Of a stretch of 64,000 nt of DNA, positions 30,394-40,530 are shown piece by piece. The translations under genes and the position numbers were made by a program. Position 1 is the stretch's first letter. Each line of letters opens with the position of its first letter. This stretch comes from Rikenellaceae bacterium (GTDB lineage: Bacteria > Bacteroidota > Bacteroidia > Bacteroidales > Rikenellaceae): contig SUZD01000007.1 in assembly GCA_015060105.1 (NCBI GenBank), positions 1-64,000 of the forward strand, written 5' to 3'. The notes beneath the pieces are model-generated. The model was not told the origin of the DNA, did no database searches, and worked only from the letters and a program-made list of their open reading frames with translations.

Positions 30394-33345
30394 ATGAGAA
30401 AACTCGTACTATCATTTATTTTTGTATTATCGTCCTCAATCTTATCGGCACAAACAGGTAGCGTTGTTGGACGAATCATTGATTCAGCAACAAACGAAGC
30501 TATACTTGGCGCGGTTGTCGAATTTCTAACCGCCAAAGATTCCACATCGGTAAAAGCAGTTGCATCGGGCAACGAGGGCGCTTTTTCCTCGTCGGGTATA
30601 AAAGCCGGCGACTATATTCTTCGTGTCCGTTACTTGGGCTATGAATCACCCGATTTAGCAATCAAGGTTGGTCGAGGAAAGACGGATTTGGGTGATGTGA
30701 AACTGAAAGCTGGTATCGCAATCGAAACCGTAGTCAAGGAGGTTGAAGCACTGCGCACAACACAAAATGGCGACACCCTTATATATAATGCCGACGCCTA
30801 CAAGGTCGCTGCTGATGCCACTGTCGAGGGCTTGCTCAAAAAAATGCCCGGAGTAGAGGTGTCGGGTGGTGAGGTTAAGGCACAAGGCGAATCCATTAAG
30901 AAAGTGCTTGTCGATGGCAAGGAGTTCTATGGCGAAAATGTGTCAAGTGCAATTTCGACCCTGCCGGCCGATGCGGTTAAGAGTATTGAGGTGTTCGACA
31001 AGATGAGCGATAATGCCGAGTTTACCAAAATGGACGATGGTGAAGGTTATAAAGCAATCAATATCGTTACAAAGGTAAATGTTCGCAAGGGTCAGTATGG
31101 CCAATTCTCCGGTTTGTATGGTCTTGGTCTGGGAGTGCAAAACCGTCTTGAAAGTTATGCGATGCTGGGAGGCTATATCAATATTCACAACAACGACGCT
31201 CGTATCGGTATCAATACCATGGTCAATAATATGAACCTCTCTCGTTTTACCGAAAACGATTTGTTGGGTGCTATTGCAGCAAGTGGTGGTAGTGGAGGTA
31301 TTCGTCATGTAGGAAATTTTGGCCTGAACTACAACGATACTTGGGGTAAGAAGGATAATATCTCTTTCTCGGGAAACTATGGATTTAATATCAGTAACTC
31401 GCGCAATGAGCAAATAACCGAGCGTGATTACTTCTCGGATTCGATTACACAAAACCTTTATAGCCGTCTGGATAAGATTGCCACAAGCAATATGCTTAAT
31501 TACAATCACAATTTCAGCGCAAACATTAAGGCTAAATGGGATAAAGTTCAACTGCGTATTCGTCCCTCATTTAGTTACCAATATAATACATCACAAGGAG
31601 CATCGACCACAACTTATACACCAACCAATAGTATTGACGATTTGGCAAAAGAGATTCTCCAAAGCCATAGTAATCGTTTGAATGATGGTTGGAACGCCGG
31701 TCTTGACATTAACTACAATCAGAAGATAACCGATAAGCCGGGTCGTGCGCTGACTATAAGTCTGGGTGGGTACTATTCGAAAAACAATGGAGATGGCTAC
31801 TCGTTGTCGCAAACCAAAAATTTGCCGGACTCTATTGGTATGAACTCGTCGGAATATGGCGACTTCTTTAAAAACCAAAAATGGCTGCAAAACTCCTATA
31901 ACTACAATCTGCGAGGAACAGTGACCTATTCCGAGCCATTGACTAACGCGATGCAGCTGAGCCTTAATTACGAGGTTAATTATCGCTATTCGGATGCTGA
32001 CCGACGCACATATCTCGGCGAATGGAATCCGAGTGATTCAACATGGTTATATAGTGTCAATTTCAGTCCTGAATATTCTAATACGCAGAATAGTGGCTAT
32101 TTGATAAATCGAGTAGGTCCTGGATACAACTACTCAAAAGATGGTACACGATTGAATGTGCGCGTTTTCTATCAAAATGCGATATTGACAGGTCAGCGAC
32201 AATTCCCGCAAGCGATGAATCTTGGCTCGCGCTCGTTTAATAATGTTACCTATTCGGCAAACTTCCGCTACAAAATTGATAAGCAGAATAGTTTTAGAAT
32301 CCGATTGAATTCTTCGACCGTAAACCCATCAATTACCAATTTGCAAGATGTGGTTAATTTGTCAAATGTGCAAGCAATCAGTCGCGGTAATGCTAACTTG
32401 CAACCCGAATACACCCATGTTGCATATATTCACTATATCCGTTCAAATATAGAGAAGGGTAGGACTTTTATGATTGGTGGAGGTGCAAGTTTGTCGCAGA
32501 ACAGCATTGTAAACAGAGTTATCCGAAATTCGCCCGGATATGTGGTTACTGATCCCGTCACAGGCGCACCTCTCACAACACTGACATCTACTGCTTCGTT
32601 CTCGATGCCTATAAATATGAATGGCAAATGGAATGTGCACGGAATGGTAAACTTCGGTATGCCGTTGTCATTTATGAAATGTAATCTGAATATCGGAGCC
32701 AATATCGGTTACGAACAAAGCCCAACGGTTACGGGTGTCTTGCAAAGCAATGGAGAGGTGCAATATACCAAAAATATATCGAAGAGATTAAGCCCGGGCG
32801 GTATGCTGACCATTGGTAGTAATATTAGCGAGAATGTGGATTTCTCGGTCGGCTATCGTGTCAATTACAACAATGTCCGCAACACATTCAACCTGGCGAA
32901 CAATAACGACTATTTGGCACACTCGGCTTGGGGTAATGTGAAAGTTGTACTACCACTCGGCTTTACAATCGCTTCGGATGTGTCTTATACCCAAAACTTT
33001 GGATTGTCGGGAAGTGATTTCAATGTGGCTTATACGTTGTGGAATTTCAGTATTGGTAAGAAATTGTTCCGCAATAACCGTGGCGAGATAAACTTGTTTG
33101 TAAATGATATTCTTGACCAAAATCGCAGTTTCCAACGCCGCTGGTCTGCGCTCTATCTCGAAAACGTAACCAATACCTCGATTGGTCGCTATGTCGGTAT
33201 CAGTATGACTTACAATCTGCGTAATTATGGCGGTAAGATGAAGGGACCGAAAGATGTACCCAATTTCGAGAGCCTGCGTGATGGCGGAGGCAGGGCGCCA
33301 ATGGGACCACCTCCCGGAGGTTTTGGCGGTAGAAGACCGATGTAA
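30394..33345 (+). CDS. Outer-membrane beta-barrel protein with carboxypeptidase-regulatory-like N-terminal domain (TonB receptor-like)
   Basis: TGSVVGRIIDSATNEAILGAVVEF...; plug-like NADAYKVAADATVEGLLKKMPGVEVSGGEVKAQGESIKKVLVDGKEFYGE; Gly/Pro/Arg-rich C-terminus. Confidence 0.9.
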   Translation: MRKLVLSFIFVLSSSILSAQTGSVVGRIIDSATNEAILGAVVEFLTAKDSTSVKAVASGNEGAFSSSGIKAGDYILRVRYLGYESPDLAIKVGRGKTDLGDVKLKAGIAIETVVKEVEALRTTQNGDTLIYNADAYKVAADATVEGLLKKMPGVEVSGGEVKAQGESIKKVLVDGKEFYGENVSSAISTLPADAVKSIEVFDKMSDNAEFTKMDDGEGYKAINIVTKVNVRKGQYGQFSGLYGLGLGVQNRLESYAMLGGYINIHNNDARIGINTMVNNMNLSRFTENDLLGAIAASGGSGGIRHVGNFGLNYNDTWGKKDNISFSGNYGFNISNSRNEQITERDYFSDSITQNLYSRLDKIATSNMLNYNHNFSANIKAKWDKVQLRIRPSFSYQYNTSQGASTTTYTPTNSIDDLAKEILQSHSNRLNDGWNAGLDINYNQKITDKPGRALTISLGGYYSKNNGDGYSLSQTKNLPDSIGMNSSEYGDFFKNQKWLQNSYNYNLRGTVTYSEPLTNAMQLSLNYEVNYRYSDADRRTYLGEWNPSDSTWLYSVNFSPEYSNTQNSGYLINRVGPGYNYSKDGTRLNVRVFYQNAILTGQRQFPQAMNLGSRSFNNVTYSANFRYKIDKQNSFRIRLNSSTVNPSITNLQDVVNLSNVQAISRGNANLQPEYTHVAYIHYIRSNIEKGRTFMIGGGASLSQNSIVNRVIRNSPGYVVTDPVTGAPLTTLTSTASFSMPINMNGKWNVHGMVNFGMPLSFMKCNLNIGANIGYEQSPTVTGVLQSNGEVQYTKNISKRLSPGGMLTIGSNISENVDFSVGYRVNYNNVRNTFNLANNNDYLAHSAWGNVKVVLPLGFTIASDVSYTQNFGLSGSDFNVAYTLWNFSIGKKLFRNNRGEINLFVNDILDQNRSFQRRWSALYLENVTNTSIGRYVGISMTYNLRNYGGKMKGPKDVPNFESLRDGGGRAPMGPPPGGFGGRRPM

Positions 33346-33351
33346 TATATG

Positions 33352-33381
33352 CAAGAGGGGCTGACGCTCCTCTTGTTTTTT
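33352..33381 (+). terminator. Terminator
   Basis: caagagggg-ctgac-gctcctcttgtttttt. Confidence 0.75.
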
Positions 33382-33413
33382 GTTCCGGAATTGGTAATTC
33401 TCGAAAGAAATTA

Positions 33414-33421
33414 TATATTTG
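33414..33421 (+). promoter_or_regulatory. Bacteroidota-type promoter (-33 TTG at 33391, -7 TATATTTG)
   Basis: TTG and TATATTTG separated by 20 bp, upstream of 33446 CDS. Confidence 0.6.
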
Positions 33422-33445
33422 TAGTTTGAAAGAGATTGTAAGCCA

Positions 33446-34696
33446 ATGTATGATGTTGTAGTAATAGGTGGCGGAGCTGCCGGTATGATGGCTGCTGGTT
33501 GGGCTGCGAAGAACGGCTCAAAGGTGTTGCTAATCGAGAAAATGGAAAAACTCGGTCGCAAAGTGCGTATATCGGGTAAAGGACGCTGTAATATTACCAA
33601 TAGTTGTACACCCGAGGAGTTTTTGGGTAGATTGCGTACGGGAAATGAGTTTTTCCGCACAGCATTCAGCCAATTCAACAATCGTCAAACCGTGCGCTTC
33701 TTTGAGCGTATGGGTGTTAAAACTATCGAGGAGCAGGGAGGACGTATCTTCCCTAAAAGCGGCAATGCTTGGGACGTGGCCGATGCGTTGATGTATTGGT
33801 GCCGCGACAATGGCGTTGAGATAATGCTTAATACCAAAGTTACCGATATTACTACGGCTGCCGGTGTCGTTAATGGCGTTGAGTTTGTCAATAAACGAGG
33901 TTTTAAGCGTCGCGCAGATGCGGCCAATGTGATAATCACAACAGGTGGTGTGACATATCCATTAACCGGCTCTACGGGCGATGGATACGATTTCGCCTAT
34001 CGCATGGGGCACTCGATTGAACCATTGCGCCCTTCGTTGGTGCCATTGGTTGCAGGAGTTAAAGATTTGGACGTTTTGGTAGGTTTGAAACTCAAAAATG
34101 TCAATGTTACATTGATGATTAACGGCAAACCGACTGTATCGGAGTTTGGTGAGATGAGTTTCTCGGCTCGCGGTATCGAAGGTGCCGTTGCTTTGCGCCT
34201 GAGCCGCGATGCTGTTGATGCCTTGTGTGAGGAGAAGAGTGTCGCTCTTAAAATCGACCTTAAACCTGCACTTACACCCGAAACCATCGCTGCTCGTATC
34301 GAGCGTGAGCGTGGTGATTTGCCAACCGACGCATATTGGGGTGATTTGCTGCGACGTCTGGCTCCTCCGCAACTCGTATTGTATATTGCAAGCCAATTAG
34401 CTATACCGACAACAACATTCCTCTCGAAGATAACTGATAAGCAGATTGCAGCACTGATTGATACCTTGAAATGCGTTGTAATTCCGATTTCGGATTTTCG
34501 CCCTATGGCCGAGGCTATTGTTACTGCCGGAGGTGTGTCATTGGACGAGGTTGATCCTCAAACTATGCAATCTCGCAAAATCAAAGGATTGTATTTTGCC
34601 GGCGAGGTGCTTGACCTTGATGGCAACACAGGAGGTTTTAACCTTCAAATAGCTTTCTCGACAGGATATCTTGCCGGACAACTTAAAAAACTCTAA
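33446..34696 (+). CDS. HI0933/YhiN-family FAD-dependent oxidoreductase
   Basis: MYDVVVIGGGAAGMMAAGWAAKNGSKVLLIEKMEKLGRKVRISGKGRCNITN...ITTGGVTYPLTGSTGDGYDFAYRMGH. Confidence 0.95.
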   Translation: MYDVVVIGGGAAGMMAAGWAAKNGSKVLLIEKMEKLGRKVRISGKGRCNITNSCTPEEFLGRLRTGNEFFRTAFSQFNNRQTVRFFERMGVKTIEEQGGRIFPKSGNAWDVADALMYWCRDNGVEIMLNTKVTDITTAAGVVNGVEFVNKRGFKRRADAANVIITTGGVTYPLTGSTGDGYDFAYRMGHSIEPLRPSLVPLVAGVKDLDVLVGLKLKNVNVTLMINGKPTVSEFGEMSFSARGIEGAVALRLSRDAVDALCEEKSVALKIDLKPALTPETIAARIERERGDLPTDAYWGDLLRRLAPPQLVLYIASQLAIPTTTFLSKITDKQIAALIDTLKCVVIPISDFRPMAEAIVTAGGVSLDEVDPQTMQSRKIKGLYFAGEVLDLDGNTGGFNLQIAFSTGYLAGQLKKL

Positions 34697-34699
34697 ATT

Positions 34700-35239
34700 A
34701 TGAAACGACCCAAAAACATGAGCCGCAATGTGATGCGTAGTTATTACTACCTGCGCAATATGATGAGAGTTAAGCACTATCGCGGATTCGGTGTGCACTC
34801 TCCGTTTGTATATGGACTTGTGCGTCACTCGGTAATGATGAAGAAAAATATTATCGGAGAGGAGTGTGCGGTGTTTGACAAACTTGTAGAGTTGAAGGTT
34901 GCTCAAAAACGAGCGGTTCAATTGCAAAATATGTGCAATTGGGCGGGCTATACCAAATATTTCTTCCTAATCGACGCAGATAGCGAGCTCGGCGAAATGG
35001 ACGAACATACAGTGTATTTCGTTCTGCCTTCGTATCCATTGGAGAAATTGCCCGAAGTTTGTACAAAGTCCGAAGGTAAAGGTGGCGTGGTATGCCTGCT
35101 CTCGCCCTATGAGTCGCGTACCCGTTCCAAAGCGTGCAAGGCGTTGATAAAAATCCATCGCAATACGAGCGTCGATAATCGTGGCTATCTGTTGATATTC
35201 TTCAATCCTCGCCACCCTAAACAACACTTCAAACTCTAA
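34700..35239 (+). CDS. Hypothetical protein; N- and C-termini resemble Bacteroidota class I SAM-methyltransferase with the core missing
   Basis: KHYRGFGVHSPFVYGLVRHSV N-terminal motif; C-terminal NTSVDNRGYLLIFFNPRHPKQHFKL; no SAM-binding glycine motif visible. Confidence 0.5.
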   Translation: MKRPKNMSRNVMRSYYYLRNMMRVKHYRGFGVHSPFVYGLVRHSVMMKKNIIGEECAVFDKLVELKVAQKRAVQLQNMCNWAGYTKYFFLIDADSELGEMDEHTVYFVLPSYPLEKLPEVCTKSEGKGGVVCLLSPYESRTRSKACKALIKIHRNTSVDNRGYLLIFFNPRHPKQHFKL

Positions 35240-35247
35240 GAAAGAAG

Positions 35248-35796
35248 ATGGCAATCTATACCAAGACAGGTGATGGTGGCAAAACAAGCCTTATAGGTGG
35301 CGCTCGTGTCGATAAATTCGATGCGAGGGTCGAGGCTTATGGCGCAGTCGATGAACTGCAAGCACACCTCGCTCTGCTTGCCGATATGCTGTCGGAACGA
35401 GGTTGTGATGCCGAGATGCAGGAGTGGTTATCGGCAATTATTAACGAACTGATGACAGTTGAAAGCCTGCTTGCGCAAGGGGAGGGGATAAAATATATCC
35501 AACCTCTCGCCGAGGATAAAGTTGCTCGATTGGAGGCTCAAATTGACCGGATGACCGAAAGACTGCCTCGCATAAATAAGTTTACCGTGCCGGGAGGCTG
35601 TTTGGTCGCCTCGCAATGTCATGTTGCCCGTACGGTGTGTCGCAGAGCCGAGCGCTGTGCCGTTTATGCGGCCTCGCAGTACGAGGTCGATGAAACGGCA
35701 TTGGTCTATCTGAATCGTTTGTCGGATTGGCTATATAGTTTCGCCCGTTATCTTTTTGTGACCTTGGGCGTTGATGAAAAATTATGGATTCCGTAA
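35248..35796 (+). CDS. Cob(I)yrinic acid a,c-diamide adenosyltransferase (PduO-type)
   Basis: MAIYTKTGDGGKTSLIGGARVDKFDARVEAYGAVDELQAHL...FTVPGGCLVASQCHVARTVCRRAER. Confidence 0.95.
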   Translation: MAIYTKTGDGGKTSLIGGARVDKFDARVEAYGAVDELQAHLALLADMLSERGCDAEMQEWLSAIINELMTVESLLAQGEGIKYIQPLAEDKVARLEAQIDRMTERLPRINKFTVPGGCLVASQCHVARTVCRRAERCAVYAASQYEVDETALVYLNRLSDWLYSFARYLFVTLGVDEKLWIP

Positions 35797-35880
35797 AAAA
35801 ATAGATATTCTCTTGCTTTATAGATATTTTTATATACTTTTGCGGAATTAACAGCAAGGAATCATATAAAAAATAAAGTT

Positions 35881-36102
35881 ATGTATTGGACATTGGAACT
35901 TGCATCGAAGTTGGAAGATGCGCCCTGGCCCGCAACTAAAGAGGAGCTGATTGACTACGCAGGTCGTTCGGGAGCTCCGCTTGAAGTTATCGAGAACCTT
36001 GAAGAGATAGAAGACGAAGGCGATATATACGAGAGTATCGAGGACATCTGGCCCGACTATCCTTCAAAAGATGATTTCTTCTTTAACGAAGAAGAGTATT
36101 AA
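35881..36102 (+). CDS. DUF2795 domain-containing small protein
   Basis: MYWTLELASKLEDAPWPATKEELIDYAGRSGAPLEVIENLEEIEDEGDIYESIEDIWPDYPSKDDFFFNEEEY. Confidence 0.85.
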   Translation: MYWTLELASKLEDAPWPATKEELIDYAGRSGAPLEVIENLEEIEDEGDIYESIEDIWPDYPSKDDFFFNEEEY

Positions 36103-36142
36103 AATAAAAGAAGTCACAAGAGATTGTGACTTCTTTTATTTT
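36102..36142. terminator. Bidirectional terminator
   Basis: aataaaagaagtcacaa-gaga-ttgtgacttcttttatt. Confidence 0.85.
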
Positions 36143-36384
36143 ATTTGTTCGAGGGCGCGGGCGAGTTGGTCGGGGCAAGATGTACCTTTGCCGTGGCAAT
36201 CAATGCCGCGCAGGCGTCGTATGGCCTCCGCAATAGGCATATCTTGGAGAAGCGCAGCAAGACCTTGTGTATTGCCGTGACAACCACCATAAAAAGTAAC
36301 GCGACGAATCACATCACCATCAACAACTATCTCAATCTGTTGTGAGCAAACGCCTTGTGGGCGATATGTGTAACATTTTTCCAT
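36136..36384 (-). CDS. TSCPD-domain (TIGR03905-type) protein
   Basis: YRPQGVCSQQIEIVVDGDVIRRVTFYGGCHGNTQGLAALLQDMPIAEAIRRLRGIDCHGKGTSCPDQLARAL. Confidence 0.9.
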   Translation of the reverse strand: MEKCYTYRPQGVCSQQIEIVVDGDVIRRVTFYGGCHGNTQGLAALLQDMPIAEAIRRLRGIDCHGKGTSCPDQLARALEQIK

Positions 36385-36992
36385 CAGAATCTAATATCAA
36401 TACCTGCTGCCACAAGACCACGATAACCCAAACCAAGTTCGACAAAACCTCCAACTTGTCGGCCTATGCGCAAGCCCAGCGGCGATATATTAAAATTAAA
36501 GAATGGGCCATGTTGCGGCTCCACATTTTTCTCCACAATATTCCAATACGACACTCCAAGGCCAACCGAGCCATACATTTTCAAGATACCACGACGCAAA
36601 TAGGTAAAGCGGATTTCGGCCGACAGCGCAATATTATTACAATTCTGTTTAATGGTAGCATTGTCAGCTTCACGAACGGCATTGCGAATAAAAGCGGAGT
36701 AGTGTAGCGCACAACCTGCCATAATTACGGGGCTTATTGTTCGCATATAACGCACTCCAACCGTTGGTGCGGTAAATGTGCTTGTCTCGTGAGTATCCGG
36801 GTCAAAGGCGAACAAAACACCACTAAGTGAAGTTAATATATTCTCAACGCTATAATATCCCACATTTACACTTATTGCATTGGGCATCTCCATTTGTGTA
36901 AGATATTCGGGGCGCAACGCGGGACCCTCTGCACGCAACAAGCCTATGTTGAGTACAAAGCCTACACATAACAATACAAATATCCGTTTCAT
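36384..36992 (-). CDS. Secreted/outer-membrane hypothetical protein
   Basis: Signal peptide MKRIFVLLCVGFVLNIGLLRA; amphipathic beta-rich sequence. Confidence 0.6.
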   Translation of the reverse strand: MKRIFVLLCVGFVLNIGLLRAEGPALRPEYLTQMEMPNAISVNVGYYSVENILTSLSGVLFAFDPDTHETSTFTAPTVGVRYMRTISPVIMAGCALHYSAFIRNAVREADNATIKQNCNNIALSAEIRFTYLRRGILKMYGSVGLGVSYWNIVEKNVEPQHGPFFNFNISPLGLRIGRQVGGFVELGLGYRGLVAAGIDIRF

Positions 36993-37035
36993 ACATCATT
37001 TTGAGTTAAACCTATTGCAAGATACTACTTTTGTA

Positions 37036-37632
37036 TCAAATTTGCAATACGCCTTGCGCCAACAGCATCTCTTTGTACGCCTCGGCCTTCTTTTCCAGAG
37101 CAAGAGGGTAGGCTCGTGACGAGGAGGGCATACGCCAAAACTGTAATGTACGACCTTCGATAACCACATCGGTTACGCCACCCACTTTGGGCATCTCGCA
37201 GCCAAACTTTTCAACTATGACTTCCGTTGCACGTTGTCCCGTTGTAACAATCGCGCTGCATTGTGGTATCTGTTTGAGCAGAGCAGCAATGTCGGTCGGT
37301 GTAACAACTTCCAGAAACTTATCCGAGGCGTTGTCTTTGAGGCGTCGCACGGCCGAGGCTGTGTCGTATAGTGCAATACCTTTCTCGATGCAGAAGCGCA
37401 CGATGCGCTCTTTGTCGAAGTTGCCATTAGTAGTCAAAAAGTACTCGCGGTTGCCATAGAAGATAAGCCCCATAAGTCGCCACATATCGTTTTGGCGATT
37501 GGGATAGAAGAACTCCATCGACCAGCGTTTGTGCTGCGGCGGGAAACTACCCAACATCAAAATTCTGGCACCAGACGGCAGAAAGGGTTCGAGTGGATGT
37601 TGCTCAATGGGTATGTTGTTTGCATTTATCAT
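37036..37632 (-). CDS. Uracil-DNA glycosylase family protein
   Basis: EPFLPSGARILMLGSFPPQHKRWSMEFFYPNRQNDMWRLMGLIF...FCIEKGIALYDTASAVRRLKDNASD. Confidence 0.85.
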   Translation of the reverse strand: MINANNIPIEQHPLEPFLPSGARILMLGSFPPQHKRWSMEFFYPNRQNDMWRLMGLIFYGNREYFLTTNGNFDKERIVRFCIEKGIALYDTASAVRRLKDNASDKFLEVVTPTDIAALLKQIPQCSAIVTTGQRATEVIVEKFGCEMPKVGGVTDVVIEGRTLQFWRMPSSSRAYPLALEKKAEAYKEMLLAQGVLQI

Positions 37633-37716
37633 CGTAGCAAAGATACGAAAAGGGGATAAGGTTTGGAAAAAAGCGAAGAAAAAACTAACTTTGACTCACT
37701 AAAAAACTTTTGTGAT

Positions 37717-39087
37717 ATGTTTAGTCCTAATACCTACATTCAGCGACGCGAAACCCTTCGTACAATGTTGTCGGGTGGTGTCGCACTCTTTGTCGGCAAT
37801 GTTGATGCGCCGGCAAATGCACTTTCAAATACATTCCGTTTTCGTCAAAATAGCAATTTCCTTTACTACTTCGGCCTTGATATGCCCGATTTGGTGGCTG
37901 CTGTCGATGTGGAGTCAGGCGAGGATATTATCTTCGGTAACGATTTGACCATATCAGACCTTATCTGGACAGGCCCGCAACCTACTATGGCGGAGTTGGC
38001 TGCACGCGTAGGTGTGAAGATTACAAAGCCTCTTTCGGAACTCCCCGAATACATTGCCAAAGCACAATCGCTTGGTCGTAAAATACACGTCACACAGCCG
38101 TATCGAGCCGAGACAGTCGCTACTTTGCTCGCTTTGAACATTACGGAATATCCATCGGAGGAGTTGGTGCGTGCATCGGTTGCTATGCGCAGTATCAAGA
38201 GTGCCGAGGAGATTGCCGAGATGGAGGTCGCATGCGACATCGGTTATAAAATGCATATGAAGGCTTTTGAAATGTGTCGTGAGGGCGAAAACGAGCGTCG
38301 CATTGTAGGAGCCATCGAGGGTATTGCGTTGCAAGAGGGTTGGGGCGTTTCGTTCCTCTCGATTGTTTCGCAACACGGCGAGACTCTTCATAACCGTAAT
38401 TGCGACGGTGTGCTTCAAAATGGTCGCCTGCTGTTGGTTGATGCAGGAGCCGAGGCGTTGTCGAACTACACAAGCGACTTTACTCGAACAATGCCTGTGA
38501 GCGGAACTTTTACACAAAAGCAGAAAGATGTATATAATGTAGTTTTGGCTGCCAATAATCACGTTTTCGACATCTCTAAACCCGGAATGCCGTATCGTGA
38601 TGCACACTTGGCTGCAACCCGCATTATACTCGAAGGTATGAAATCTATCGGTGCCGTTAAAGGCAATGTAGATGATGCGCTTCAAGCGGGAGCTGCTTAT
38701 CTGTTTATGCCTCACGGTTTGGGTCATATGATGGGTCTTGACGATCACGATATGGACGAGTTAGGCGAGATGTATGTTGGTTACGATGCGGAAATTCAAC
38801 GCAGCGAACACCCCTCGTGCAAAGCCTGCCGTATGGCTCGTCGTTTGCAGCCGGGTATGGTTGTAAGTGTTGAACCTGGAATTTACTTTATCCCTGCGCT
38901 GATTGACAAATGGCGCGCCGAGGGTACCTGCAAAGAGTTTATCAACTTTGATGTGCTCGAAGGATACAAGGATTTCGGAGGCATTCGACTCGAAGATGAT
39001 ATGCTGATTACCGATACAGGTAATCGTATGCTGGGTACTCGTCTGCCTATTACCGTCGAAGAGGTGGAACAAGTAATGAAACGTTAA
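37717..39087 (+). CDS. Aminopeptidase P family (M24 Xaa-Pro) protein
   Basis: MFSPNTYIQRRETLRTML; LLVDAGAEALSNYTSDFTRTMPVSG; MPHGLGHMMGLDDHDM; VVSVEPGIYFIP; GGIRLEDDMLIT. Confidence 0.93.
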   Translation: MFSPNTYIQRRETLRTMLSGGVALFVGNVDAPANALSNTFRFRQNSNFLYYFGLDMPDLVAAVDVESGEDIIFGNDLTISDLIWTGPQPTMAELAARVGVKITKPLSELPEYIAKAQSLGRKIHVTQPYRAETVATLLALNITEYPSEELVRASVAMRSIKSAEEIAEMEVACDIGYKMHMKAFEMCREGENERRIVGAIEGIALQEGWGVSFLSIVSQHGETLHNRNCDGVLQNGRLLLVDAGAEALSNYTSDFTRTMPVSGTFTQKQKDVYNVVLAANNHVFDISKPGMPYRDAHLAATRIILEGMKSIGAVKGNVDDALQAGAAYLFMPHGLGHMMGLDDHDMDELGEMYVGYDAEIQRSEHPSCKACRMARRLQPGMVVSVEPGIYFIPALIDKWRAEGTCKEFINFDVLEGYKDFGGIRLEDDMLITDTGNRMLGTRLPITVEEVEQVMKR

Positions 39088-39104
39088 GATAGTTATCATA
39101 AACA

Positions 39105-39136
39105 AGAAAAGCCCGTCTATTTGACGGGCTTTTCTT
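39105..39136. terminator. Bidirectional terminator
   Basis: aagaaaagcccgtc-tattt-gacgggcttttctt. Confidence 0.85.
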
Positions 39137-39151
39137 ATTGGTGGTTAGGAA

Positions 39152-40291
39152 TTACTTAACCGAGAACGAGTAGATAGTGTTGTGTTTGTACTCCTCGCCG
39201 GGACGCAATACAGTCGAAGGGAAGTTGTCGTGGTTGGGAGCGTCAGGGTAGTCTTGGGTTTCGAGTGCGATACCCGTACGGTAACCAAACGCTTTGCCAT
39301 TCTTACCTACGCTTGTTCCATCAAAGAAGTTGCCACTATAAAATTGCAAAGCAGGGCGGTCTGTCCAGATAGTCATCTCGATACCATTCTCGGGCTCATA
39401 GAGAACCGCTGCCTCGGTCATACCCCAATCATTTGTAGGCATTGCTTTGTCCAAAACGAAGTTGTGGTCATAACCTTTGCCGAATGTAATAGCCTCGAAA
39501 TCTGCATCAATACGCTCGCCAATAGCGGTTGCTGTACGGAAATCAAGCGGAGTACCGTCCAACGATGCAACCTCGCCAGTAGGGATAAGACCATCGTCGG
39601 TAGGAGTGTAGAACGGAGCATTGATTTTCAACAAGTGGCTGTTTGTCGATTTCTCGGTATCGCCATGCAAGTTGAAATAGCAGTGACTTGTGGGGTTGAG
39701 TACGGTGGGTGCGTCTGTTACAGCAGTGTACTCAATAAAGAGGTCGTTGCCTTGAATAAGATAGGTCACAATGACACTTACGTTACCAGGATAGCCCTCC
39801 TCTCCATCAGGCGAGTAATAACCCAATGTAATCGAGTTCTCGGTCTGATTGCTAACGACCCAAACCTTTGTGGACCAACCGCCTACGCCTCCGTGAAGAT
39901 GATTAATGCCGTCATTGATAGTCACTTGATACTCTTTGCCATCAAGAGTAAATTTACCCTCATCAATGCGGTTGCCATAACGGCCTACAATAGGACCAGC
40001 ATATCCATCACCGGTCTGATACTCGGCAATAGTGGGATAGCCAAGTACGACGTCAGTCATATTGCCATCACGGTCTGGAGCCCACAATGCTACAATACGA
40101 GCACCAAAGTTTGTAACCTGTAAAGTCAGACCCTTGGGATCGCTAATAGTGTAGATGTTTGTCTCTTCGCGATCAATTGCTGTTTGGAAATCGGTTTCCG
40201 GAAGAAGAGTTACTTGACGAGGTGCAGGTGTTTCGGTACAGCCTGCCAACATCAAAAGAGCTGCAAAAGCAGAAAGAATTGTACGTTTCAT
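39152..40291 (-). CDS. Galactose mutarotase (aldose 1-epimerase) lipoprotein
   Basis: Lipobox LMLAGCTE; VTNFGARIVALWAPDRDGNMTDVVLGY...YGNRIDEGKFTLDGKEYQVTINDGINHLHGG...TSHCYFNLHG. Confidence 0.93.
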   Translation of the reverse strand: MKRTILSAFAALLMLAGCTETPAPRQVTLLPETDFQTAIDREETNIYTISDPKGLTLQVTNFGARIVALWAPDRDGNMTDVVLGYPTIAEYQTGDGYAGPIVGRYGNRIDEGKFTLDGKEYQVTINDGINHLHGGVGGWSTKVWVVSNQTENSITLGYYSPDGEEGYPGNVSVIVTYLIQGNDLFIEYTAVTDAPTVLNPTSHCYFNLHGDTEKSTNSHLLKINAPFYTPTDDGLIPTGEVASLDGTPLDFRTATAIGERIDADFEAITFGKGYDHNFVLDKAMPTNDWGMTEAAVLYEPENGIEMTIWTDRPALQFYSGNFFDGTSVGKNGKAFGYRTGIALETQDYPDAPNHDNFPSTVLRPGEEYKHNTIYSFSVK

Positions 40292-40530
40292 AATATATAA
40301 ATATGTATAGTTTCTATATGCAAAGATAACCATTAAAATCGTTAGTTATATATGTTTCGTAAAAAATATGATATAGTTTCGTTTTTATCACTTTTCCTGA
40401 TGTTTCGAGGCGCTTAAAAACGAAAGTTGCTGAAAAACTTATAGTTGAAAGAAAAAAAATGAATAAAAGTTTGGTAATTATAAAAACTTTCATCAAATTT
40501 GCACTATAAAGTTCAAATAATATTGACATT

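Noticed and set aside
39182-40123. 313-aa forward ORF antisense to galactose mutarotase
   Set aside because: Shadow ORF; opposite strand is a clear mutarotase.
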